Origin: Choanephora cucurbitarum
Taxonomy: Eukaryota > Mucoromycota > Mucoromycetes > Mucorales > Choanephoraceae
Assembly: GCA_025331435.1 (NCBI GenBank)
Contig: JAIWNI010000004.1
Location: forward strand, 124,001-188,000
Direction: 5' to 3'
DNA: 64,000 bases
Of the stretch, positions 13,307-24,855 are shown in pieces. The notes under the pieces were generated by a model that was not told the origin of the DNA, ran no database searches, and worked only from the letters and a program-made list of their open reading frames with translations. Both the position numbers and the translations under genes were made by a program. Position 1 is the stretch's first letter; each line of letters begins with the position of its first letter.

Positions 13307-13912
13307 TTGCTGAAAGAAAAGAGAATACAAGAGAGACAGAAAGAAGAAAAGATTAGATAGAGAGGGGTGGGAGGGGTATCTTTAACAAAAAGATAGGCTA
13401 ATTTAAAGCGCAGTTTATTGAAATCACACTCACTCACTCACACTGATCCATCTTTTTCCAAAAAAGGTATATTTTGGGTTTCTGCTTTCAGGACATTCTT
13501 TATGACACAGTTGAAATCATAAGCACTATTTTAGTGATGATTGAGATACAATCAAATCATTTTGTTACCGCGTGTTTAGAGTGTATTGAAATGATGATGA
13601 ACGGAATCTGTCATAATGTTGTATCATTTGATTGACAACAACAATGCCTAGTTTGGTTCATTATACTCTAGATATATTCTCGATTTGTTAGGATAGTATG
13701 ACCTGGCTCCTGAATCATGCTTCAGGGTTGTGTTGTCATCCTATCATTCCCTTCTTCTGATTTATACAGCCAATAAGGTACAATGGTTTATCCGATTCAA
13801 AAGCTTGTAAGTGAGTATTAAAGAGAGTAGATGTTGAAGGTAAACCCATTGTCTATTCTCATTTAAAGTCTTTTAATGAAAAGTGTTAGTCTTCTTGTTT
13901 GTATTATAAACA
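13307..13912. other. Intergenic, promoter side of REG1-like gene
   Basis: Purine-rich (on the plus strand) just upstream of the minus-strand gene, then mixed AT-rich sequence with a CACTCACTCACA repeat near 13425-13440. No gene was seen. It also contains the upstream region of the candidate small gene starting at 13913. Confidence 0.4.
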
Positions 13913-14128
13913 ATGCCATATTACATTATTTTTCGGTCATATCCGAACTCAGGCAGGATACTCCCAGCTATATCTTTGATCGTCATGATAGCATATGCTT
14001 TGACAGTTTATATCTATTCAGCTAGAAACAGAGCAAGTAATGGAGATCGACAGGTAAAAGTTTAACTCTAAGTGTTGTCTTGAATGTTATTCTTATTACA
14101 GGCATTCGGACATTTTTCTTTAATTTGA
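13913..14128 (+). CDS. Candidate 55-residue single-pass membrane protein
   Basis: Found by frame and splice reading, as it is too short for ordinary gene finders. Exon 1 13913-14053 encodes 47 residues starting MPYYIIFRSYP, with one hydrophobic segment (ILPAISLIVMIAYALTVYIY, about residues 16-35) followed by a basic polar stretch. A 48-nt intron with a GTAAAAG donor and ..TTATTACAG acceptor leads to exon 2 14102-14128 (AFGHFSLI, stop), keeping phase 0. The layout resembles small subunits of inner mitochondrial membrane complexes, but I do not recognise the family and no function is claimed. Support comes from the clean splice sites and membrane-protein composition; the risk is that it is a chance frame. 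Confidence 0.4.
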
Positions 14129-15308
14129 TAGACTATTAGGAATTCAAAAACCCACTATAGCTATCTCTTTCAATTCATAACATTACAAGCCTAATAAATC
14201 CCCATAACCTTCTGATTTTTATGATAGCACTCTCTTTTGTTTAATTGTACTATATTGTCTATGTAAATATAGTCATAATGCAGATAGAAAGAAGGATTTC
14301 CTTATAACGCTCGATCAGGCAGAAAATATTGACGTTTCACAGTAAATGAACACATGCCCATTCCTTTGTATGTGATACCAAAAAAATAGTATTCTTTTTA
14401 TCCAACAATGTAAATGCCTTTTTTTTTTCTTTTTCAAAGAATTGAAAAAAAGATACGTATGAAATTTCATTCGTTGTCAATGAGTTATCTCCCCTATCAA
14501 ACTAAAACATTCGTCATACTTTGTGTCTATGCTTAGAGCAAGACTGTAGAAGACAGGTTACATTTATCTATCGATACACTGATGAATCCTTTGTTTCATA
14601 ATAAAAAAAAGGAAAAAAAAAATAGAAAGAAAGTAGATTTATCTATCTTTGTTCTTGGTGACGTTATTGACTGATAAAAATAAACTTACTTTGATAGCCC
14701 GAATAAGAATTAAATAGAAAATACCAGCCATTTCAGAAATTGAAACAAAAATAAAAATAACAGGAACATCTTATTTTTTTAAATAAAGAAGAATGAGGTT
14801 AGATCATGTATTGCTTTACACTACAAAAGAAAGAGTGTGCATAATCATATGCCAAACACTATCTGAATTCACCAAGCTATGTTTGTTGCTAACCTGAACA
14901 ATAAACCAGTATCGGAACCAACCAAACAAACTTTTCTTGGATAATGGAAATTAAGCTGTTCAGTTGTTCATGTTGTTTGTTATACTGTTTAACTGATTTC
15001 TCCTCCTTCTCTCTCCTTATATAGTCGAATCCATTGGCTTAAGCCTATTTAGTAGATATACACGCTTACACAAAGACTTATTGAACCAACCAAATATGTT
15101 TAAAATAAACGCCAGCCCCCAGTGACACTTGAACCTTAAACAATCATTGAGAGTCCGAATGAGGGTTTTTATAGCGCCCAGTCCTCTTTTTTTTTTTTTC
15201 TTTTTTTTCTTCTTCTTTTATATATATATACTTTTTGTATCTTTTCTTTTGTAAATACCTTCTTTTTTTTTTAAAGAATAGAATTATACATATATACACT
15301 ATATACAT
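14129..15308. other. Intergenic, leader of the 15309 gene
   Basis: AT-rich, no coding potential seen. The last 130 bp (15185-15308) are nearly pure pyrimidine tracts with TATATATATA at about 15218-15230, a promoter or leader arrangement for the gene that follows. Confidence 0.5.
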
Positions 15309-15608
15309 ATGAACATTGTTGCACCTCGCCCAAAGAAACCTTCTTCATATACCACTAAGGATGCCTGGACAGAAGATAACGATGAAGCTTGCCAAGAACT
15401 TCGACAAATCCTCTTTGCTTCTCACTCTACCATCATGGAAGATTTGAACATTACACGCACAAGCAATCCTTTGCCTCATGATACTTGCTTTGTACCTGTT
15501 CACCAAGCTGTTTCTCATTTATCCGTAACTGATACCACTAAGCATGGTCGTCCTAGATCCTTCAGTGTTGGTGATTCTAGAAACAATTATATCAGCCTTG
15601 TTCATTAA
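15309..15608 (+). CDS. Small unknown protein, 99 residues
   Basis: Single-exon frame preceded by a strong pyrimidine-rich and TATA-like upstream region and followed by a T-rich 3' flank, so transcription is likely. The protein is polar without a signal peptide or TM segment. Visible features are an N-terminal Pro/Lys stretch (APRPKKPSSY), an acidic helix-like segment (TEDNDEACQELRQIL, residues 23-37) and GRPRSFSVGD near residue 80, which fits an AGC-kinase phosphorylation or 14-3-3 docking consensus. I do not recognise the family. Codon use is balanced and unlike the AT-biased chance frames around it. It could be a lineage-specific regulatory microprotein. Confidence 0.6.
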   Translation: MNIVAPRPKKPSSYTTKDAWTEDNDEACQELRQILFASHSTIMEDLNITRTSNPLPHDTCFVPVHQAVSHLSVTDTTKHGRPRSFSVGDSRNNYISLVH

Positions 15609-16670
15609 CTATCTTACTCCACAGTCTATACATAACAACTTTCTCTCTCTTTCTCTCTTTATATACATCATGTAAATAACTCTTTCTTTTTTCTTATGTA
15701 ATTCCCTTTTTTTTTATTTTCTCCCTTTTCTCTCCCTTTCTATATATAAATTTGGCAACATATACATACAAATCTAGGTAGTTTTTCCTTTTCTCTTTTT
15801 TTTTTCTCTTTATCTATATTTCCTATTGTCCATATTTCTTTTACTCATACAAGTCAATATTCCAATAAAAAAAAATCTTTTTTTTTTTATTAAGCGCGTC
15901 TTTACAATTGTCTTTAACTTTATGGTTTATTTTGCGGACTTGTATTTTTTTTCTTGCCTGGGTAGGTGTGCAAACGTAAAGATGAGAAACGACCAATTTC
16001 GTAATATGATAAAAGAGGCCTGAAAGAAAGAACAAGGCTTTTATTTCTCTACATAATTGGCATATGCACAGTTATTGCAATTCATAGTTAAAGATATATA
16101 TTTATAGACCTCTTTTTGAGTAAAAGTTTCCAAGCCTGACGACAACGATAGCATGGAAAGTTTTTTTTTAGACATGAGCCACTTGAGCACACAATTTGTC
16201 TTGTCTATTTTAAATCATTGGTTTGGCAAATAAACAACGCAATCTTCATTTAAACTTGTTTTAAGATCTTCACCTTTCAGCAAACAAACAAGCAATATGC
16301 AATTCTATCTTTGTCTATCATAAGAGTGTTGTCAGTGCTTTTGATTGTTTGTTTCTGATCACCATGTAAGGCGATTATCGAATTTGATGTCATTCGATGT
16401 TATGTATATATCTAAACAGCCAATCAGATTGCATTGATGGAAAAAGATCAAGTTTTACTGACTTGCATATTGTATAATTCTTTGATTTTATACACACTAC
16501 ACACAACTTTAGAAGGATCAAGACAATTCAATAGCTTATTATTGCTTTTCTAACTTTTTTTTTATTGACAAGTTAATAAATTTACAGATGTATAAGTGAT
16601 ATGTTCAGTATGTAATAGTTATGTATGAGTAAAAGGAGTGGAGAGGGGAATGAAATGATAAAGTTTATGT
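15609..16670. other. Intergenic between 99-residue gene and CPA2
   Basis: Very T-rich 3' flank (15640-15900) followed by AT-rich sequence. Open frames at about 15826-16035 on both strands are low-complexity and not credible. It includes the 3' flank of the minus-strand CPA2 gene, with AATAAA-like sequence near 16575. Confidence 0.5.
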
Positions 16671-19600
16671 TTAGATTTTAGCGTCAATGTATTCGCTCCA
16701 ACACTTGACTTCATCAGGGATCTTTTCGGCTGTACGAGGTTCATCAGTACGGTGACGAATACATGAGTCAACAAAGAGAACGGCAACCTTGGAATCGTTG
16801 ATCAAAGGAATACCAAAATCAACAGCAGCACGACGACAGACATAAGCTTCATCCAATTGGTTGGGAGCACGGATTTTGGCGAGGTGAATGACAAAATCAA
16901 TGTTGTTGTCCTTGAAGTGCTTGTTCAACACACGCTTATCTTCAGCACAGGCAGCAATGGGCAAACAGACAGAGGGTACTTGAGCTTCTGTTTCCAAGAA
17001 TTGCTTATCTTGTTCTGTAGGCACAAAGATAGGATGACCAAGTTCGTTGTAAAGGGTCTTGGCGACATAAGCGTAATCCTTCTTGTCGGTCACATTATCG
17101 CCACCAATCAACACACCAGCACCACGGCCTGGAATACGGAAGTTTTGTGTAGATTGAATAGCAGCCCAGAAAGCTTGGTACTTGTCCTTACCGAAACAGG
17201 CTACTTCACCAGTAGAGGCCATTTCGACACCCAAGAAGGGGTCAGCACCTGCAAGACGAGTCCAGGAGAATTGAGGGACCTTGACAGCTTGGTAAGCATA
17301 TTGCTTGGCCATCAAATCAACAGGAGCAGGTACATTCTTGTTAGCCAAGGCGCGAGTAGCAACATCAATAAAGTTGACACCGAGCACTTTGGAGACAAAG
17401 GGGAATGAACGAGAAGCACGCAAGTTACATTCGATTACCTTGAGCAAAGGCTCTTCTTGACCAGGTACTTCTTGCTTGATGATTTGCATGTTGTAAGGGC
17501 CAGTGATCTGGAAGGCAGCAGCCACCTTGTCAGCAATTTCCTTGAGACGAGCCATTGTGTTAGCTGAAAGATCGCGAGGAGGCAATACTAAACTGGCATC
17601 ACCAGAGTGAACACCAGCATTTTCAACGTGCTCAGAGACAGCATGAACTAAGACAGTACCTTGACTGGCAACACAATCAACATCAATTTCTTGAGCGTTT
17701 TCAATGAACTTGGTGATGACTACAGGATGAAGAGGAGATACATTTGTGGCATCAGTCAAGTTATGCTTAAGAGCTTCAGGAGTGTAAGCGACATTCATAG
17801 CAGCACCAGAGAGAACGTAAGATGGACGAACAAGAACAGGGTAGCCAACACTTTCAGCAAAGGCAAAGGCAGCATCAATACTGGTCAATTCCTTCCAGGC
17901 AGGTTGATCAACACCGATCTTATCCAACATCTTGGAGAATTGGAAACGATCTTCAGCAGCATCAATCATAATAGGAGAAGTACCGAGAATGTTGACTTGG
18001 TTCTCATGTAACTTCAAGGCAATGTTCTGAGGCAATTGACCACCAACACTCACGACAGCACCCTTAGTACCTTCTAATTCAGTGATATCCATGACACGTT
18101 CAAAGCTGAGTTCTTCGAAATACAAACGATCACATTCATCAAAATCGGTTGATACTGTTTCAGGGTTGTAGTTGACCATGACTGTCTTTTCACCTTGTTC
18201 ACGCAAAGCACGACTACAGGAAACACCACACCAATCAAATTCGACAGAAGAACCGATACGATAGACACCAGAACCCAATACCATGGTACCATTTTCATCG
18301 AATGTCACGTCATTGGTGGCGGCATTGTAAGTAGTGTAAAGATAGTTGGTGTGAGCAGGGAATTCAGCAGCGACAGTATCGATACGCTTGACATTGGGAA
18401 TGATGTTGTGACTCTTACGGACAGAACGAACAGCCAATTCATCAGAGCCGATCAACTTGGCAATCTTGGCATCGGAAAAGCCTGACTTCTTTGCGTTCTT
18501 AAGCAAGTCGACAGGTAAGTTTTCAGCGGGTGTACCATGGAGCTCAATCAAGTTCAATTGGATGTTGGCAATCTTTTGAAGCTTGTACAGGAACCACTTG
18601 TCAATGTTGGTAAGCTTATTGATGTGATCAACAGTGTATTTGTCACGAATGGCCTTGTCTTTGTTCAACATGACTTGACCAATAGCAAACAAACGACGGT
18701 CAGTAGGGTTGGCCAAGACATCATCCACATCTTCGAAAGGTTCAGGAAGGCCGTCAAAGCCAGAGAAACTAGGGTCGACTTGACGAATAGCCTTTTGCAA
18801 ACTTTCTTCAAAGGTACGACCTACAGCCATGACTTCACCAACAGACTTCATAGCAGAACCGATATGGCGATCAACGTATTGGAACTTGGAAAGATCCCAA
18901 CGAGGAATCTTGGTGACAATGTAATCAAGTGAAGGTTCGAAACAGGCAGTGGTTGTCTTGGTAACAGCGTTTTGAAGACTAGGCAAAGTGTGACCAAGGG
19001 CGATCTTGGCGGCAATAAAGGCAAGGGGATAACCAGTAGCTTTAGAGGCAAGAGCACTGGAACGACTGAGACGAGCATTGACTTCGATAACTCTGAATTC
19101 CAAACTCTTGGGGTTAAGAGTGTATTGCACGTTACATTCACCTACAACACCCAAGTGACGGATGATCTTGATAGCAGCAGTACGCAACATATGGTATTCT
19201 TCATCACTCAATGTTTGAGAGGGAGCAACAACGATAGATTCACCGGTATGGACACCAAGAGGATCAAAGTTTTCCATGTTACAGACAGTGATACAGTTGT
19301 TGGCAGAATCACGCATGACTTCGTATTCTACTTCCTTCCAACCCTTCATGGAACGTTCAACCAAAAGTTGAGGAACAAGGGTCAAGGACTTGGTAGCTAA
19401 TGTACGGAGTTCTTGTTCGTTATCAGCAAAGCCAGAACCAAGGCCACCTAAGGCATAGGCACAACGGACAATGACAGGATAGCCAATTTCACTAGCAGCA
19501 TTCAAAGCTTCATCGACAGTGTTACAGGCTGTTGATTGGGCAACAGGGACGTCAATTTCTAAAATGAAAAAAAAAATTAGATCATCTCTTTCTTATCTCC

Positions 19601-20195
19601 TGGGTTTAAAAAAATGCACATACCATTCAATGCTTTGACGAACAAATCACGATCTTCTGAAGTAATCAATGTTTGAATTGGAGTACCAAGTACCTTGATG
19701 TTCAAACGCTTCAATATACCAGATTGGTCAAGTTCAATACCACAGTTCAAAGCAGTTTGACCACCAAAGGTAAGTAAGATACCATCAGGACGTTCACGTT
19801 CCAAAATGTTAGAAACATATTCGCATGTCACAGGCAAGAAATAAACCTTGTCAGCAAGGGTATGAGAAGTCTGAATAGTAGCAATATTGGGGTTGACCAA
19901 GATGGTCTTGATACCGGATTCACGCAAGGCCTTGATGGCTTGAGAACCTATAGATAGAGATGGATCTCAATTGAGTTTTGCTTCCTTTATTTACACACAA
20001 ATTCGCTTTACCTGAATAATCAAATTCACCAGCTTGACCAATACTAAGACCACCAGAACCTAGAACGAGTACTTTCTTGACATCGACTAGAGGGACATTA
20101 GAGAGGATTTCTTCAGATACTTTAGCAGCAGCACCTTCACGAGAAGTAGTAGGAGGGGCAGTAAGGCCGAAAGAGGATTGAGTAGTAGCGGACAT
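16671..20195 (-). CDS. cpa2: Carbamoyl-phosphate synthase, arginine-specific, large subunit
   Basis: Catalyses carbamoyl phosphate formation from bicarbonate, 2 ATP and ammonia supplied by the glutaminase subunit (CPA1, not in this window), for arginine synthesis. Predicted exons 20195-20012, 19947-19624 and 19558-16671 give 1131 residues, like yeast Cpa2 (about 1118). It shows the duplicated synthetase architecture: the first half begins [21 protein letters not shown], with [11 protein letters not shown] and an ATP-grasp block ([20 protein letters not shown]). The second half has [27 protein letters not shown] and a second ATP-grasp ([18 protein letters not shown]). A C-terminal MGS-like regulatory domain follows ([20 protein letters not shown] to the end). 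There is no aspartate transcarbamylase or dihydroorotase fused to it, which separates it from the pyrimidine URA2/CAD enzyme. Long antisense open frames over it are codon-bias shadows. Confidence 0.96.
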
Positions 20196-22506
20196 ATTAC
20201 TTGATTAAGATGTTGTCGATGTAAGTTTTATCAAATGCCAAAAGACCAGAAGTAATTAAATTAAAAGCAATATGCATATAATTGTACAGAGAGAAAGGAA
20301 ATTGTTGCTTTTTTAAGGGTTGTTCTTTTTCGTCTAAAGTTGAATTGAAAAGAGTGTTTTCCCTTAAAAAAGTGTCTAAGTATTGCTTTTTTAAGGAGAA
20401 GAAGAAGAAGAAGAAGAGAAAAGAAAAAGGTTTGATTTGAAGCTTGATTTATATATGAAATGTCAAGAATCTCCATTTTGGTGGAACAACAAAAAAGTGA
20501 CTATTTTGAGCCAAGTCATATTTTTTATTGTGAGTCATTGTTGGTCTCATTTCTCATAATCTTGATCGCTGCTACAAAAATATGTGCATACAGGCGGAGC
20601 CATATTTCGAATCTTCCTTCCGCTTTTTTTTCTCCTGGTTGATAGAACATCATTTGCTTTCGTTTTTATATTGAGAGTTGAAAAAACAAAGAGAACCGTG
20701 TAAACTTTATTGGAATATATTTCTCAAGACAAAGTGTATATGGTTTCCTGTTCGCTGTACACATCATAGTGTAGAAAAAAAGGAAAGTTTCGATTTCGGT
20801 TGTTCAAAACACAATCTTATCTAAACTGCAGTTTCCTTATTTGTAAGTAGCATACACTAGTAACAAAGCTTTAGGTAAACTTTTGCTTCCTGGCTCAAGT
20901 TTTGTGTATGTTTTTGGATCAACAAACACTTTTACTTCTGCTGAATTGAACGAGGCAAAGCCAAATCTATCTTTAGTTTCATTAAGAGAAAAAGGTATAA
21001 GCATGGCTTGCTATCTCTAAACCATGTTGTCAAATCTAAATTTTAACAAGAACAAATCAAATCTTTCGGTTTGGAGTTTAATCAAAAACTGATTAAAAAA
21101 GATCGTAATTCAGAGCGGTACCCAGCTTCTACAGCCAATTCAAAAGTGATTTTTTGGTCGAAACAGGGTAAATATATAAAAGGAAAACGACTTTTACATC
21201 ATATTGCAGCGAGTTGAAGAATTGTCTTGATGCAGTTTTCCTTTGAAACCCAAAAGCAATTTCGGAGAATGCGTTGCAATGATCCGAACTACTGTTATCT
21301 TCTGAATAGGATGAGAACAATTTTTTCTTTTATATTTATCATTTTGTGAAGTTTTGATAAATTACCAAAAATAGGCTAAAAGTATTCAATTGAGTAAACC
21401 ACAAACATTTTCTTGAGGTTGATGACAGAAGAGGTGTAGTAATTAAACATTCTATCTAGAATAGCTAGCAATCTTGGATATACTACTATGTTGTGCTTTT
21501 AAAGCAACTACGCACCTGAAAATAGGTCTACAGTTATTTTGAAATTGGATTGGTATACCAAACTAGCTTCATGTCGAGTGATTCGAGTTTACATCTAGAT
21601 ATTTTGTTTAGCAGTGAGTTGAGCGACAAATATTCTAAACTATTAGGGTAACATACATATAGCAGTAGGCTAGTTGTGAGCACACAATTTAATAGTGTGA
21701 AAACTATCCTTATCGATAATTAACTCTAGCCTTTTATATTTTTTTGTTTATTTTGTGAGATACAGCATTAACTCTTGTTTCGCTTCGATATTTTTAAATT
21801 TGAGTCCAACTGTGTATCTGATACACAACAACCCTTACTTTCCGAGCTGTCAAACTTTATGATGAAGTAAAGAAGAAAAAGGAAATAAGACACAGAATAA
21901 GCCTATTATTGGCTACACGTAACAGGTCAGAGGAACAGAGTCCAAGTACAGCTATATTGTAAGCTCAGATTCATAAACACAAAGGGAAGCAATATGTTTT
22001 TATTTATCAAATAAGAACGTGATTGACACAGTAAGGTAAAAAAACGTGAATTGGTTAAGCGCTTAACTGACAGAGTCCCTCTTCTCCTTGTCGCCCTTGC
22101 TTTCTCATCCTTTTTCTTTTTGTGATGTTAGGAATAAGTCATCAATAACCTGTCTAAATACCTGATTTCTTATCAAAATGTAAACATTTTTTTACAGAAT
22201 TTAAGGTTTTTTTTTTGTTTTTCTTACGTTTTTTTTTTGCTCATGACACAAACTATCGCGAGGTACTGAGAGGTGTGTAACAAAGCAATTTCTCTGTGTT
22301 TATTGTTCTTTATACCCTTTTCTCTTTTTCTTTCTTTTCCCTTTTTTTCCTTCTCTTAGACTTAATACGAACTTGATACCTAATTTTTTTATTCCCCTTT
22401 TTTTAAATTTTATTTATTTTCTTATCACTAATACATGCCACACTTCTGTGTGTGAGCAAAAAAAAACAAAAAAGACATTTGTCAGAATAATACGAGAGAA
22501 AGAAAT
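20196..22506. other. 2.3 kb intergenic region, no gene seen
   Basis: Divergent promoter region between CPA2 (minus) and the formin (plus). Pyrimidine tracts precede the formin start (22190-22400, including T8-T9 runs). Short open frames near 20460-20642 and 21129-21320 show no recognisable motif. No repeat or RNA gene was identified. I did not find a clear GCN4-type TGACTCA next to the CPA2 start. Confidence 0.5.
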
Positions 22507-24823
22507 ATGGATTTTATATCGAATCTTGGAAATAAGCGCAACAGTCGAAAGACCAGTAGCCGGCGCCCTTATACCAGAAGAACCTCTATTTCTTCTGTTT
22601 CAAGTCTTTCAAGTGCTAACCTAAGTGGCACTACTATAAGCATGAAAAAGGAAAAGAAGGAAAAAACACTTCAAGCTTTGAACAGAATAGACACTGTTCA
22701 ATCTAAAACAGATACCCCAGGTAAGAACAAAGTCAAACAAAACAAGAGTTCAACTAAAAAAAACTTGGATCTCGCAGATTCCTCGCGCAAACAAGCCAAC
22801 TTGTGGATTAACACTTCGGACCTGTATGGTCTCAATGGCGAAACAAAGTTAGTTGAAGGAGAAGATTTATTTACAGAAGTCGTAGTAAGTTTAAAAAATA
22901 AAATAAAGCCAGTTTTTTCTTACTCAACAGCTGATATAGAAACAACTCGACCTAAGTGCAGAGCAAGCAGCTAGTGTGTCAAATGAGCAGCGACCTCCCA
23001 CACCTAGCAGCAGGCCAGGTTCTAAAAGACCTAGCAAAACAAAAATTGGAGCGGGCAGTAACAGCAGCAGCACCAGCACCTCAACTGCAGTCAGCAAAAG
23101 TAGCAGTAACAACAAACGAATATCGTCAAATCCTCCTGCTAACTATGTCAGAATGCTTAAACAAAAACAAAAAAACATCCCCTATGATCTTATTCTACAA
23201 ATTTCGCACTTTGTTCGTAGTTCAGACAGGTAGCCAACGATAAAGCATGAGTTATAGATTGACGTCAAATAACTCACTTCATTTCCACAATATACAAAGC
23301 TGGTTAGAACGATTTATTGAAGATGGCGGTATGCAAATTATTGCAAGAGAACTAAGTTTTATTCATAAAAAGAAAATTAGGTAAAGAGTAGCAACATAAA
23401 GGGCAAATGTATAGTAACAGAGAGTAACGCATTCGATTCTAGAACACAGAGCGATCACAAGATAGAATTAGAAATATTGAAATGTTTAAACACATTGATG
23501 AACAAAAAATCCGGTCTACAAGAGGCCTTCAAACATGCACGCATCATAGACAATTTTTGTATCTCACTTGTATCACCTTATATACCTGCACGAACACAAG
23601 CATGTGAGTCACTTACTGCTTTCTGTTTCTTGCCTAATGGAAGAGCCATGGTTTTGCGTGGCATGGAGCTGCTAAAACAATATGGTCCTAATTTTGGTCG
23701 TTTTGATGCCTGGATGCAAGCGCTTGAGAAGACATTGGATGGAAGAGGTAAAATGGGCTCAGCTGTTGGAGCCAGTAGCGATTTGAAGATGACGGGTATG
23801 GTGGGTGCTGGTGATTCTCAGATCACACAATATATGGTAAGAGAGAAAAAGGAAGGAAAAGAAAAGATAGGATCTAAGAGAGGAATATTGATGAAAGAGC
23901 ATATGGGCAATTGTTAGTTTATTAGTGTCTTGTTCATCAACACCCTAGTACGACCAGATATTGTCGAAGATAGAAAAGAGCGAATCATGTTAAGTCTTGA
24001 ATTGGAACAGGCAGGGATTAAGAAGGTGTTCCAAAAAATGGAGTCGTTGAACCATGAGCACATCAGCCTAGCTATACAGAAATTTCAAGATGAAATTGAA
24101 GCTGACACAATCCAAGAAGATATGGAAGTTTATTACAGCTTAGATCCACTCAATGTGCTGGAGATGCTTCTTGCAAAGACGAAAGATACCCCTGCGTACC
24201 AGAGTTTACATAACATTCTCTGCTATCTTCTTAAGATTCAAGACAGTCCTGAAAAGAGGTTTGATGTTCTTAATTATATACGACCGAGTACAATATAGAC
24301 TTATGCCATTTTCTTAGTAACTATCAATTTCAACTCATCGAAATGTTGGTGCAACAAGTTGCCTTAGACCAAAACAACTATTATCCTGACGATATCTCGA
24401 GCGCTTCTGAATTTACTGTACATAGTTTAATTCCAAAATTCTCAAATGCTTCTACAGATGGGGAAGAGCAGGACATCAGTGCCAAGCCTAAACTCGAAAC
24501 AGGTAAGTGACCAAATAAAGATCGAATACAAGTATAGTTCGATTGAATGCATCCATTCTCAATAGATGGTTCCGATGATGTTGTTGCAGCTCTGGAAGCA
24601 AAAGTTGATTATCTCGAAAAAGAGCTTGGATTATCAAAACAAACAAACGCTATGCTTAAAATATTTTTCAAGAGTACAGAAGAACGTTACAAATCTGAAT
24701 TATTGGATACTGAAACAAAGATGCGAAAGCTGCATGATTCTGTCCGGAACTTAACTGAATATGGTAATCCTTCTCCTAAGCGACGCAGCTTTAAATCGGC
24801 ACCTCCATCGCAACAAGGTCAGC

Positions 24824-24855
<32 letters not shown>

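Noticed and set aside
13307..13330. Upstream ATG extending the REG1-like protein by 8 residues
   Set aside because: The extra sequence contains a T-rich ..CAG directly before the next ATG, better explained as a 5'UTR intron end.
16857..19400. Several long plus-strand open frames (up to 183 codons) opposite CPA2
   Set aside because: They lie entirely antisense to a well-conserved coding region, change frame repeatedly and have no recognisable motifs; they reflect codon bias of CPA2.
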